This document shows positions 22,795 to 34,090 of a stretch of 64,000 nucleotides of DNA, piece by piece; the stretch's first letter is position 1; each line of letters starts with the position of its first letter. Under the pieces are notes generated by a model. The model worked only from the letters and a program-made list of their open reading frames with translations, was not told the origin of the DNA and did no database searches. The position numbers and the translations under genes were made by a program. The DNA comes from Mercenaria mercenaria (lineage: Eukaryota; Mollusca; Bivalvia; Venerida; Veneridae). Location: the NCBI RefSeq assembly GCF_021730395.1, contig NC_069369.1:65189501-65253500 (forward strand). Direction: 5' to 3'.

Positions 22795-24808
22795 TCATTG
22801 CCTGATTGAACGCTGCAAATTTAGTCTTGTACAACGCTTGTCGTGATATTTCAACAGAAAATCGCCATTTGGACTTAGGACCTGGATCTCACCTGTGTAC
22901 CTTATAACAAATATATAACCATTTTTATCTGTAACCACAGATGCCACTTGGTCAGCATCATAATCAAAAACAAAAGAACCATCAAATTCAAAGCATTGTA
23001 GTCTATTAGTAATATCACAACCTTGAATTATTCGAAATTTGTCTTTTTCGCTTTGAAGAGTCTGAACAGCTATCCTGTGGCCGTCAAACAGTCCTTTAGG
23101 TTTTATCTGTTGACACACTTCTCCCTGAAAAGTTACGAGACTCAGGTTCCATCCACCGTTTCCATCCTGACAAGAAACCAAGATCTTGTCTTTAACTGCC
23201 TGCACACACTTTGGGTGGTATCTTGTTTGTACGAACTTATTTTCTCTTATTGTTTTCTTTCTTATATCGATTATTAAAATCTGGTTTGTTTTCATAAGGC
23301 AGACTGCAATACAGGTTGCACTCAGGAGAGTTATATGGCCAGGTTCATATTCAAGTGTCTTTGTCGTCAAAATCTGATTGTCATCATTCAACAGAATGAG
23401 TCTAGCATTATTGAAGTCCGATAAAACTAGTCTGTCGTTTGGAAGACATACTATTCCGCCAAACCAAGGAAACTTGCTGTCCGAAGTTAAAACGCTAAAA
23501 CTGTAACCGAGATTAAGTTCTACTTCACATGTTACCCCTTTTTCTCGATGATGATTTATTGTTTGCTTCGTGTCGTTCTTCGGTCCCCGTTCTTCGTCAT
23601 TATATTTACCACTGTCCAAATCGTCACTAGAATTTCTTAAAGTATCAAACATTTGGAATTTCCCAATATGTTCATTTTCCAATTTGACATTTTCTGTCAC
23701 GGTTTTGTGGCCACGTTTTGCAATGGATGTTTCCTGGAATATGGCTTCAGGAATTGTATATCTTTCAACTTTTTCCTGCAAATGCATGTCTTGAACAGTT
23801 ATACTTTGAGCGGGGACGGATTCACCGTCTGTTACACAGGCAGCAAGCATTTGTTTTTTCAAAGTATCTCTAGTTTGCTCGTTCTGGACGTTTACATGCA
23901 GTTTGAGTTTTGTCTCTTTTGCGTAAAAGTGAACTAAGGGTTCGTCATTTGTCTCTAACTGCTTCAGCAAATCTGATTTCACTATCACAATTTCCTGTTT
24001 TTCGTCGTCTTCGCTATGTTTTTCTGTTTCAATCTTGAAAGCTTCAATTTGTTCAAGGATTGACATCAAGCATCGGAATACGTCACCTGATGTTCCTGAT
24101 TCTAAGATTGTTTCAAGTATTTTTTTCATTTTCTTCAGCTGTTTTAATTTCTTTTTCGAGGTTCTCAATTTTCGTTGCATATTTATCATTAATGTCTCTG
24201 TTGATTTCAATAGCTTTCTTGGCAATGCGCTGGGTTTGACGATCAAACGTTTCAAGAAGTTTACTGCGGAGCACATCTATCTGACATTTGATGGTTTTGG
24301 CTCTCGTCTGAGATGCTTCTTTCACTTTCTTCCATTCCCTGACTGTATGATTAGCGCAAGAAATCGTATTTTGAAATTCTTCTTTAACCGTGTCGGTGAA
24401 CCTGCGGTCAATTAATGATTTACCAACACTTTCAATTTCAACAATTGTATTGTTGCAGGTCCTATGTTGTTCACACTTCAGAAGACAAAGGCTGCACATT
24501 AATGTATCATGATTCCAACAGTAAAACTCGGTTGATTTGTTTGGATGTTGTTTACACATTCGAAGGGTTTCCACATCAAGAAATAGTTTGAGGGACTGTT
24601 GGTCTTTAGGATTTTGAATGATTTGTGAAAGTCTACACATTCTTTACATAATTGTTCATGGCATGTATTACAGGACATTAATGGCTGACGAGGTAATGCC
24701 TCGATACTTGCAGGGCTGACAACACAGTAATGTTCTGACAAACATTTTATTCGATTGTCACGACGTAAAATTAAATAAAAAACTAAATAATGCACCATTC
24801 TCTTTGTC
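22795..24808 (-). pseudogene. TRIM-like B-box/coiled-coil/propeller gene (TRIM-a), frame-broken
   Basis: No RING. B-box 1 remnant: CNTCHEQLCKECVDFHKSFK (~24700-24600). B-box 2: CKQHPNKSTEFYCWNHDTLM then CSLC (~24560-24470). Coiled coil ~24460-24050, with KKKLKQLKKMKKILE. The C-terminal half (~23560-22795) has propeller-like repeats (GGIVCLPNDRLVLSDFNNAR, PNGDFLLKYHDK) resembling NHL-type TRIM tails. Two breaks: a one-base shift near 24600 between KSFKILK and DQQSLKLFLD, and another near 24115-24125 in a seven-A run. A sequencing error is possible in the A-run. An acceptor (TTTCATTTCAG) precedes the first exon at 24808. The last propeller blade appears short compared with TRIM-c. Function by family: E3-like or RNA-binding scaffold, unproven without RING. 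Confidence 0.75.
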
Positions 24809-24839
24809 TGAAATGAAAACGTATTTTTCACAAATTAAG

Positions 24840-26160
24840 TACCAGTTCTTGTTGGATTTATGATCAATATATGTTAGTAAGTATATACTAGACAAATACG
24901 AGTAAGACTATTAAACAATTCATAACCATGAATTTCAAATGTTTCTCCTTGTGGAAATAAATTCAATTTAAATTTCGGCTTGACCAGATAGAGAATAACT
25001 TTAATGAATTATTTAAGTGAACAATATTAACAATGATAACATATATCTCTTTAATACTATTCAATCGACAAAGCGTCGTAACTGTGGAATGATAATCTAA
25101 GCCCTTGAGTATTAGGTAGTCTTAATCCTTAGACTTTTTAAGAAGAGCCTAAAAACATTCTCTTTAGAGATTTTTATGCTTTGCTTTAGCACGAAACAGG
25201 TATTGTTGTTTGCTGAGCTATGCCAGCTATATTTTTGTTCTTTCCCTTCAATGTTAATTTAGATTTATGTACCCTTTTTACGCAATTTTGATACGAGTAT
25301 TTTGTTGTAGTTTATGATTATGATGATGTATCGTAATGACATGTTTTTTAGAACTTGATGTCCAATGCCATTGAACATATAGTTGTATAAAAATAGGCGT
25401 TGAATAAAGAGTTTCAGTTAAAATTCCATAAATTATGTCCCTTTAAAACCGACATTTATCACATTGTAACTTAGATAGTTCTGATAAGCAAAGCGAAACA
25501 TGTTAAACTTCTAATTTTTGTTTACATTTTAGTGAACAAATGCAAACATGTTACTGGTATATGTAACTTTTTCCGTATAGGTCCCGAAATGAGAACAGAC
25601 TAAGCATATATTCAAAACTAGTTAATGATGTAGTTTGATTGATTTTGAAGTCCAATTATGAAATGGACATACTCTAAACGTGTTTCTGAACCAGCCCGGT
25701 TTCAATATAACTAAATATGTCCTGTCTAGAGATCGTAGGTGTGCTTCTCGAGAAGAAGTTATCAGTTGCTTGCATAGAACACGTTAGTTTGTTTAATTGT
25801 TTGCCGTACATATCTGAAATATTATTGAAAATCTGTCTCGGATCACGAAATGGATTTCATTATATTTCGAGGTCAGTTTGGCGATCAACAAACTGTACTA
25901 GATTTAATCAGTTTTGATGCTTAATTCGTTCAGAATACGACCACCATTTAAAATGTTTTTTTTAATTCGTTTAGAATACGACCACCATTTAAAAAATGTT
26001 TGTTTTTATCAACAAAGAGAGACAGTTTTTTTTCAACGAAACTAGATGCATTTTGAACAATTTTGTAATATTATATAAGACATAATATGACTTACAGTTT
26101 TAATCGGTGACTTCCCTTATATCCTTCTTAATATGCCGTTTCTTTCCTAATATTACCTTT
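24840..26160. other. Gene-poor; small tandem duplication
   Basis: No recognised gene. A ~37-bp direct repeat (TTAATTCGTTCAGAATACGA ... CCATTTAAAA) occurs twice at 25921-25998. Confidence 0.5.
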
Positions 26161-26164
26161 TATA

Positions 26165-27196
26165 GAGACCGTACCATAGCTCTTCACATTCTTCAATTTT
26201 TCAAAAAAGTGGTTATTACAAGAGCACCGGCTACGATTGAAAATGTTAACAACCGACTCTATAAATTATTTGAATGAATAACTGGATGATCGTGGATCTT
26301 AGTCATAATACTGCTTGGCAGTGAATGCTAATGACTTCATGTGTTGCAGAAAGGTATTTAATTTGTAACTAATTTCGTATCAATTGATACTCTGTCGAAA
26401 CTGGTAAAATAATTGCTTATATTAGGACAAAGCCCACTGTCTTTGCCGTTCGCCAGCTGCTAAAAAGGCAAATATATAAGATTTAGTGTAAGTTATATTT
26501 CACTGGTACTACCAGACTGAGTTAGTAACTTCATACCCTAAAAAACACGTCAGACAAATTTGGGCAGTTTTGACCGATTAAAATGTTTGCAGTATTAGAT
26601 TATATTTTTCTTTACACGAAAATTGCCGTTAGGTAACCAAGCGAATACGCCGATAATCCGGAGTCGGCCGATTATGTGTTATTGTCACAAAACTGTTCCA
26701 GTTCACGTAATGTAATCGGTGCACTTAAACTGCCTAGCTATAGCTACTGCTGTTTTAGAGAAGTGGTAGAGTGACTGCCTTAGGTGTGAGAGGTCCTGGG
26801 TTCGAGTCCAAGTTAGACCTTAACAATTTTCTTTCTGCTACAGCATCTTTTGCTGTTATAGGACTGTTCCAGTTGTTCTATACTTTTAGCACACAGTATC
26901 ATGGATCATTATTTAGAAATCCAAATCACAGTTGAATGTTAAATCAAATGCACCCAAGTAGAAAATATTCGCTATATTATGTCCCTTTGATGTTTCTGCT
27001 CTCCAGGTCCAAGAAGATTTACATTTCCTTGATCACAAAATTTTCTTTTACATGAAAATATTAAATGCTCATAACTCTACGCTTCTGGTTAAAATATTGT
27101 TAATATATCTATTTTTGAGAAATATATGTACATTTGTCTTCATTTCAAAGCTTTTTCACTTCATACCTATGATTTTAAAAACTTAGGTACTATCTC
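26165..27196 (+). mobile_element. TA-flanked ~1-kb TIR element carrying a tRNA-like sequence, copy 1
   Basis: Left end GAGACCGTACCATAGCTCTT and right end (reverse-complemented) GAGATAGTACCTAAG form imperfect inverted termini; TA flanks both ends (26163-26164 and 27197-27198). The whole ~1030 bp matches 46233-47247 in the opposite orientation. No ORF of note. A Tc1/mariner-type non-autonomous element fits the TA duplication, but no transposase source is visible. Confidence 0.82.
26749..26818 (+). tRNA. tRNA-like sequence inside the TIR element (not a functional tRNA gene)
   Basis: A-box-like TAGAGAAGTGG followed by GTAGAGTGACTGCC and a perfect B box GGTTCGAGTCC. The anticodon arm pairs poorly, and the T-stem has one mismatch (perfect in the second copy at 46613-46683). 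The acceptor stem pairs only partly. Best described as a tRNA-derived pol III promoter relic. Confidence 0.6.
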
Positions 27197-27210
27197 TACC
27201 TTTTATCATC

Positions 27211-27590
27211 AAGGTGGCAACCCACGTGACACTTTGATAGCGTACACACACGGAGAAGGCGTCCGAATCGGGTCACATTTTTGCATACAATGATTTTTTA
27301 TATAAAAAGCGTCGAGGATAGGAAAACGAGTGCGTAAACACTTCGCTCAAATGCTTTTTCACGGACAAAATAACAAGGTTACGTACACACTGAGATTTTA
27401 GCGAAGTGTTTGGAGAAGTGTGGCAGACGCTCTATGCCGAGGAAAACACTCGTTTTCTTGTCCTCGACGCTTTTATCGTGTTTAAATCCGTCAAGTTCTA
27501 AACAGATATAAGCAAAAATGTTATGTTACCTAAATTGAGTTATGTTTCCCTTGTGTACGATACCGAAAAGTGCCGTAGATTGGCCACCCT
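27211..27590. mobile_element. ~380-bp foldback element
   Basis: Left GGTGGCAACCCACGTGACAC is mirrored by right (reverse-complemented) GGTGGCCAATCTACGGCAC, and an inner pair AAGCGTCGAGGATAGGAAAA / AAGCGTCGAGGACAAGAAAA (reverse strand) is stronger. Together most of the element folds on itself. Target duplication not clear. No ORF. Confidence 0.75.
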
Positions 27591-27660
27591 TATTATTGTA
27601 TGTAAAGTATTTGCGGGGTATGTGAAGTCTTATGGAAGCTGATTTGTCCTGTATTCTTAA

Positions 27661-28456
27661 GGTATTAGGCCCCTAATAGTGATGTTTAAAAAATGGCATT
27701 TGCTTGATATATTCTTACAGCTGACCCTGCTTCGCACTTTGTTGCAAAATTACAAAAACTTTTACCGTGCCGTTTTTAATCAATTTTGTGTAATTTATGG
27801 CATTTCCTCAAGCTCAAGGAGAGACTAATTTCAAAGTGGCGGCCTTTATCCAAAACGTTTGCGGAGAATTCATTATATCATTATTTTTTATGAAAGAAAC
27901 ATCAAACTATTGGTAAACAATTATAAAACTTAAAATAAAACTGTCAATGTCATTTTTTTCTAAAGTGTCTAAAGTAAACGGAATTAATGAGACAGAATTC
28001 TAACTCCAACATTGAAAAATTAAGGTCGAATCCTACGGATCTGTTTTGAATTTTGCTCACTTCATTCAAAAATAACATTGGGGCGGAAGTAAAACCTACC
28101 TACATTTCTTCCACAATATGTAATCTAAAGAATGAAGGCAAAATAGAGAACTTTTACCACATGTAACTCAGTATTTTTAAAGATGTCTAACTCTACCCCT
28201 TCTGTTTCAGAGGTAAATTCACTTTGAACAGCAAGAAATCGCTTATCAAATGAATTTTTTCCACTTTTATACAATAAATCAATAACAAGTCTTGAAACAC
28301 GTAAAAACTTACTAGAAAACAAGGAAAATAAGGAAAACAAATTTGGTCCCAATGGGGCTTGAACCTACGCCCCACTGAAAATTGCAGTCAATGTAGGTTT
28401 ATGGTAAGAATTGAATACTCTTCAGAAAGGAGGTACTCTATTATGGGCCTAATACC
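27661..28456. mobile_element. TTAA-flanked 796-bp TIR element
   Basis: Starts GGTATTAGGCCCCTAATAG and ends CTATTATGGGCCTAATACC: inverted termini of ~19 bp with one mismatch. TTAA precedes (27657-27660) and follows (28457-28460), the target duplication typical of piggyBac and some Kolobok elements. No transposase; the short ORFs inside are unrelated. Confidence 0.85.
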
Positions 28457-28460
28457 TTAA

Positions 28461-29643
28461 GTTACCGACCGGTTATCCATTAATTCACACAGCTTAGTTT
28501 TATAAGCAAAGAAACAATAAACGCATCAGTTAAATTAAAAACTGAATGTTAAGGCGTTCGTTCGATATGATCCTGTCCCATAATCATATCTTCATCGCAT
28601 GATGGCGTTTGATATCGGTTATCTAAAAATTGGAGATACGAAAAGTGTGTCAAGTAGCAAAGTACACGTTGAACTATCTAAAGTTCTCAAACAAGAAAAC
28701 AAGGAACATACTCAATTTAGTTTTAAAAAAAAACGTAATCTCAAACGTCGTTTCCACAGCAAACGTGTAAAATTCAGGCGTGAAACGCCGTTTATGACCT
28801 CATTTTAAAATGTGTCGCGACGTTAAAATGTTTATTAACTTTGACATTTTCAATTTTACACGATCTAAAGAGTAGTTTTAAAAGAATCGGAAGTTAAAAT
28901 ATTATTTTGTATCCATCGATAAATAGGTACTTGTTGGTCGCATATTTCATTGTTATGTACATTCAAAAACAGTACTGAGTAAAATAGATTCGAAATACCA
29001 AAAGCTAATGGGTTGGGCCCCCAAGTTTTTTTTATATGGGCAGTCGGCTCCCCACAGCAACAAGGGTATTCTTAGTATATTCAGATATTTATCGTTTGCT
29101 CGATATGGGACAGTAAGTAAATCGTGCATTTATTGTGTAATTGATAAATAAAAAAAACCTTAGCGGATCTATCTTTTCAGGCTGAGCCTTGTTACCGCCT
29201 TAAACAGTTACCGTCGAGGCCGGATATTCCTATCTGTTCCTACAACCAGTTAAAGAATCTTATAATACATTTTATAGGCAATCTGCCAGCCAGTATATCT
29301 GGTATGTGTGAACAACTTAAGTAGTAAAATTCGCGTAAAACGAGACCATCTCATAAATAAAGTAAATTTTGTGCCAGTCTTAAGCTAGAAATACAGCATG
29401 TTCATTAATATGTTATTTAAAGTTTCGATAACATGTTTTTTCCCTGACAGGAAGAAATATTTTCATGAGCTTCCGATCCTTTTAAACGGCTGAAAATTGT
29501 ACAAAAATAATGAGAAAAAAATCACACAAACTAGTTTATGTACGCAAGCGTAGTATACAAAATGTCAGTCTTACTAAAAGCTATCATTAATAATATGGGG
29601 TATTTAAAAGTGTTGAGTACAACACTGAATTCTATTGCACAAG
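28461..29643. other. No gene recognised
   Basis: AT-rich. The small ORF at 28599-28808 (lysine/arginine-rich end) has no family resemblance. Confidence 0.35.
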
Positions 29644-29716
29644 TACACAGCAGTAATAACCCATATTTGGACGAACCTAATACTGAGTCCAAATATTGAT
29701 TATTACTGCTGTGTAC
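29644..29716. repeat. Near-perfect hairpin, ~28-bp arms
   Basis: GTACACAGCAGTAATAA ... ATTTGGA is mirrored by TCCAAAT ... TTATTACTGCTGTGTAC with a ~17-nt loop (ACGAACCTAATACTGAG). It lies 20 bp before the 21-bp minisatellite. Confidence 0.88.
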
Positions 29717-29736
29717 CAGTAACATGTTGAATGATA

Positions 29737-29870
29737 TCGAGATAAGATGTCGTGCGCACGAGATACGATGTCGTCCGCTCGAGATAAAACGTCGTGCGCA
29801 CGAGATAAGATGTCGGGCGCCCGAGATAAATGTCGTGCGATCGAGATAAGATGTCGTGCGCAAGAGATAA
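29737..29870. repeat. 21-bp minisatellite, six units
   Basis: Units of CGAGATAAGATGTCGTGCGCA with 1-4 changes each (one unit is 20 bp). The joint of units forms GTGCGCAC, a small palindrome, so the array can fold. Minus-strand ORFs across it (repeating RTTSYLV) are artefacts. Confidence 0.9.
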
Positions 29871-29878
29871 TTTTATCT

Positions 29879-30923
29879 TAAACAAGAGGGTCATGATAAC
29901 CCTATATCGCTCACCTGTTAAACTTGGCCTTGGAATCAAGATAAACACTCTAACCAAGTTTCATGAAAACAGGGTCATAAATGTGGCCTCTACAGTGTTA
30001 ACAAGATTTACCTTTGATTTGAGTGATGACCTAGTTTTTGACCCCACATGACCCAGTTTCGAATTTAGCAAAGGAATCATCAAGATAAACATTCTTACCA
30101 AGTCAAAGATATTACCTCTAGAGTGTTAACAAGCATTTCCTTTGATTTAAGCGGGTGACCTAGTATTTGATCCCACATGACCTAGTTCCGAACTTGGCCT
30201 AGAGATCATCAAGATAAACATTCTGAGCAAGTTTGTATCAAATCAAAGCATAAATAAAACCTCTATATGGATGAAAGGGCCAATATAGAAAATTTTGCCT
30301 CTTTCAGGAGCAGTAACTCTAGAACCAATATGGAATCTAGCCGGTTTTCAAAAGGAACCGAGATATTATTGTGACTTAAGTTGTGTGTAAGTATGGTTAA
30401 AATTGGATATAAAATGTCACTTCTATCGTGTTCACAAGGTAAAATTAACAAAATTTGGCTCTTTCAGGGGTCAATCAGAGGCCGTTACTCCGGAACCTAT
30501 GATTGGATCTGCCGTATTCATCATGGAATCCAAGATCTATTGATATAAAGATATTTTGCAAGTTTGTATCAAATCAACCATAAATGAAGTCTCTATATGG
30601 CTGCAAAAGCCAAAATAGCAAATTTTGGCCCTTTAAGGGGCCATAACTTCTCTGGAACCCATGATGGGATCTGGCCAGTTTTCGAAAGGAACCGAGATAT
30701 TATGCCAATACAAGTTGTGCGCCAGTTTTATTTAAATCAATTGCAAAATGTGGTCTCTATAGTATTCACAAGCCAAAAATAGCACATTTTGGTCCTTCAA
30801 GGGGTCATAACTCTAAGACCAATGACGGGATCTGGCCAGTTTTCGAAAGGAACCGAGATATTATGCCAATACAAGTTGTGTGCAAGTTTTATTTAAATCA
30901 ATTGCAAAATGTGGTCTCTATAA
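29879..30923 (+). mobile_element. Pearl-like element with tandem modules (P11)
   Basis: Head ACAAGAGGGTCATGATAACC and CTATATCGCTCACCTG; two modules with AAGTTTCATGAAAACAGGGT / GACCTAGTTTTTGACCCC, then about four ~165-bp modules with AAGGGGCCATAACT / TTCGAAAGGAACCGAGATAT / CAAGTTGTGTGCAAGTTTTA. It runs into repeat C at 30924. The same head type occurs at 50099. Confidence 0.75.
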
Positions 30924-31118
30924 CGAAAATGTTGCAGGCTCGGTTTGATTGAGCCTGTTCATGGACAGTAGTTAAAATGCATGCTACCGTCCACGCCCTC
31001 TAGCCCCGGGTTGAGCAGAACTCAACATTTACACAGTACTATGCATTAGGTTTAAACCGATTCTGCAACATTTTTGTTTATGTCATGTTGGACGACCTGT
31101 GGTTTTCCACTTTTTTAT
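30924..31118 (-). repeat. Repeat C, copy 2
   Basis: ATGTTGCAGGCTCGGTTTGA ... CAACATTTACACA matches the other copies in reverse orientation. One stem position in GGACAGTAG/CTACCGTCC is mismatched here. Confidence 0.85.
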
Positions 31119-31975
31119 TTTAAAACAGTACACTGTATACATGTATAGATCGATACAAATGGCTTCTTAAGCACAGTGGGGCACCGCCTTGGAACGGTCA
31201 ATGGCAAAACCCCACTTCAGCACAGTTGGGCACTGTCCTTGAACGGTCAATGGCAGCACATGACTTCAGCACAGTTGAGCAATGCCTTAGATCGGTCAGT
31301 GGCAACACATGACTTCAGCACAGTTGAGCATTGCCTTAGAACGGTCAATGGCAGCACATAACTTCGGCACAGTTGAGCACTGCCTTTGAACGGTCAATGG
31401 CAGCACATAACTTCAGCACAATTGAGCACTGCATTTGAACGGTCAGTTGCAGCACATAACTTCTGCACAGTTGAGCACTGCCTTTGAACGGTCAATGGCA
31501 GCACATAACTTCAGCACAGTTGAGCACTGCCTTGGAACGATAAATGGCAAAAACAAATAGAAAAAGTGGAAACTCCACAAGTTTCTCAGGTCTCAGGTTT
31601 GTATTTTTAGATCGATACAAATGGCTTCTTAAGCACAGCGGGGCACAGCATTAGAACGGTCAATGGCATTACACCACTTCAGCACAGCTGAGCACTGCCT
31701 TTGAACGGTCAATGGCAGCACATAACTTCAGCACAGTTGAGCACTGCCTTTGAACGGTCAATGGCAGCACATAACTTCAGCACAGTTGAGCACTGCCTTT
31801 GAACAGTCAATGGCAAGACACAACTTCAGCACAGTTGAGTACTGCCTCGGAACGGTATATGGCAGCACACGACTTAAGCACAGTTGAGCACAGCAACACA
31901 GCAACAAGAGAAACACCCTTAAGGGCACGACGAAACAGGCCGGAAGACAGGTATCAAAACAGTTCATTCCTGTAA
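31119..31975. repeat. 49-bp minisatellite resembling the R1 3' region, left block
   Basis: About 14-15 units of a ~49-bp sequence containing GCACAGTTGAGCACTGCCTT and GAACGGTCAATGGCA. The unit matches a single-copy segment of the R1 3' region (GCACCGCCTTGGAACGG at 6619-6635). The right margin, 31885-31970 (CAACAAGAGAAACACCCTTA ... AAACAGTTCA), continues as ordinary R1 sequence (compare 6890-6960), so the array appears to lie inside an R1 copy. The unit structure is interrupted at 31560-31625 by a partial duplicate of the start. Confidence 0.82.
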
Positions 31976-33505
31976 AGCATCTCTAACAAAAAACAATTAC
32001 CTAAAATGTATAAACATATAAAATGTAAAGTAAATTGTAAAGCACCTCTAAAAACATTTATGCAAAAACGTATATAAAGCGTTAAAATATTAGTGACAAA
32101 CAACAATATTGCAAAATGTGTTAAGAAAAATATATGATTTCAGATTTTGTGATAAATGCCTATCTGCTTTAAAGAGGACAAGATATTGATGACTGAAATG
32201 TTTTCAAACAACTCTTTCAAAGATTAAACGTCATAGTATGTACTGCGCTGTGGAACGAAGTCCATACAGTCGACTAAAATATGTTTAGAAGTAAGCGGTG
32301 TCTGACATGGTACACATTCAGGTTGTTCTTTGTTCAGAAGATAAGAACGAGTCAAACGGGTATGACCTATTCGACAACGAGAAAGAACAACTTCCTCCCT
32401 GCGAACACATCTGTTCCCTTGGTGCCATTCACCTAAAGTAGGTTTAACATCAAGAAGTTTATTGAACGAAGCATTGTTCCATGACAATTGCCATTTAGAT
32501 AAAATGTACTTGACATTTGGCCTAAAATCAGTATACGGTAATTTCATATTAGATTGTGATAATAAAAGGGATTTCTTTGCTGCAGTATCAGCATCCTCGT
32601 TTATATCAATACCAACGTGACTAGGAATACAACAGAATATGATAGACTTTTTGAAAGATAGTGCATGAACCCTGAGAAGAATATTTTGAATGAAAGGATT
32701 TTCCATGTTTCGGTTGTGAATTGACTGTAAAACAGAAAGCGAGTCGGAAAAAATAATAAAGTTTTCTTCACTATATTTTGATATAAAATTTAGGGCCAAA
32801 TCAATAGCTTTTGCCTCGGCTGAAAATATTGTTGCGTTATTTGGTAAACGTAATTTTGACTGATGAAGGTGGCTGATGGCCGCACACCCAACCTCCGAAT
32901 CATCTTTCGAACCATCAGTGTAAATTTGAAAATAATCCTTGTAAAGTAACTTGATCTCATTATATTTGGATTTAAATATTTCAGGATTCGTTTCTGACTT
33001 TCAAATCAAAAAGAACTATAGGGGAAGCAAGGGTCCATGGTGGAGTATCCGGAATTGAATTTTCTTTGATATCTTTGAATTCAAAGTCAGTTTCATTCAT
33101 AGAAGATTTTATGCGACATCCAAACGGTTTGATTTGTTTTGGTTTATTCTCATATGAATCAAAGTAATTGGGCTTAAAAATGATTTTATGAGCAGGGTTG
33201 GACTTGTTGGCAGCAACCCTTAAAGCATATTGTAATGAAAGTTTTTCTCGGCGTGTATAAAGAGAGGGTTCGTTTGCCTCAACATACAAGCTTTCAACAG
33301 GCGATGTTCTAAATGCACCGAGAGCAATACGAAGACCTTGATTATTGATGGTAATAAACTATCTAACATTTGTAAATAAGATTTTCTTGCTGAACCATAA
33401 ACAACACAACCGTAATCTAACTTGGATCTAATCAAAGCGCTATACAGTCTTAATAAAACCTTGCGATCTGCTCCCCAATCAGTCTTTGAAGTGGTACAAT
33501 TGAGC
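31976..33505 (-). mobile_element. RNase H-bearing LINE, 3' portion, inserted in the minisatellite
   Basis: Minus strand, 5' to 3': RT thumb piece (RLYSALIRSKLDYGCVVYGS, ~33450), a middle region (RLLKACMLRQTNP), an RNase H domain (~32930-32560: FTDGSKD-like YTDGSKDDSE, AEAKAID, IIFSDSLSVLQSIHNRN, IPSHVGIDINEDADTAAKKS), then a C-terminal CVPCQTPLTSKHILVDC knuckle, and an A/T-rich 3' UTR with GTAAA repeats. RNase H after RT suggests the I/Nimb group. 5'-truncated, with at least two frame interruptions. Minisatellite units resume at 33506. Relatives: 51419-51699 and 60598-61333. Confidence 0.88.
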
Positions 33506-34090
33506 ACTGCCTTGGATCGGTCAATGGCAACACTTAAAGTTAAGTACAGTTGAGCACTGCCTTTGAACAGTCAATGGCAACACACAACTTTAGCACAGTT
33601 GGGCACTTCGGTGGGGCTCCGCCTTGGAACGGCGAGTGGTAAGACACTACTTGAGTACAGTGGGGCATCGTCTTGGAACGGTCAGTAGCAAAACACTACT
33701 TGAATACAGTGGGGCATCGCCTTCGAACGGTCAGTGGCATGACCACTTAATTACCTTAGGGCATTGCCCTGGAACGGTCAGTGGCAAGACATTACTTAAG
33801 TTCAGTGGGGCACTGCCTTGAAACGATTAGTTGCAAAACAAAATTTCAGCACAGTGGGGCATCGCCTTGGAAGGGTCAATGGCAGAACATCGCTTAAGGC
33901 CTTTAAAAGTCAGTGGTAAGGCACCACTTGATTACATTGGGGCACCGCCTTGAACGGTCAGTGGCAAAACACCGCTTATGCACTATGGGACATCGCCTTA
34001 AACGGTCAGTGGCAAAACAACACTAGCACAGCTGGACATCGCCTGGAACAGTCAATTGCAAAACACGACTTAAGCACAATGGGGATTTGA
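33506..34090. repeat. 49-bp minisatellite, right block
   Basis: About 12 further units, more diverged and closer to the R1 form (CAGTGGGGCATCGCCTTGGA, GGTCAGTGGCAAAACACCAC). Continuation of 31119-31885 beyond the LINE insertion. Confidence 0.85.

Noticed and set aside
23023-24415. Several plus-strand ORFs across 23-24.4 kb
   Set aside because: Antisense shadows of TRIM-a.
26749-26818. Functional tRNA gene
   Set aside because: Poor anticodon and D stems, mismatched T and acceptor stems, and the copy lies inside a repeated mobile element.
29737-29870. CRISPR-like short repeats
   Set aside because: 21-bp head-to-tail minisatellite without spacers.
29531-29957. Repetitive RTTSYLV minus-strand ORFs
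   Set aside because: They translate the 21-bp minisatellite.
31119-34090. CRISPR-like array (regular ~49-bp units)
   Set aside because: Eukaryotic context, no spacers: the whole unit repeats and derives from a retroelement region.
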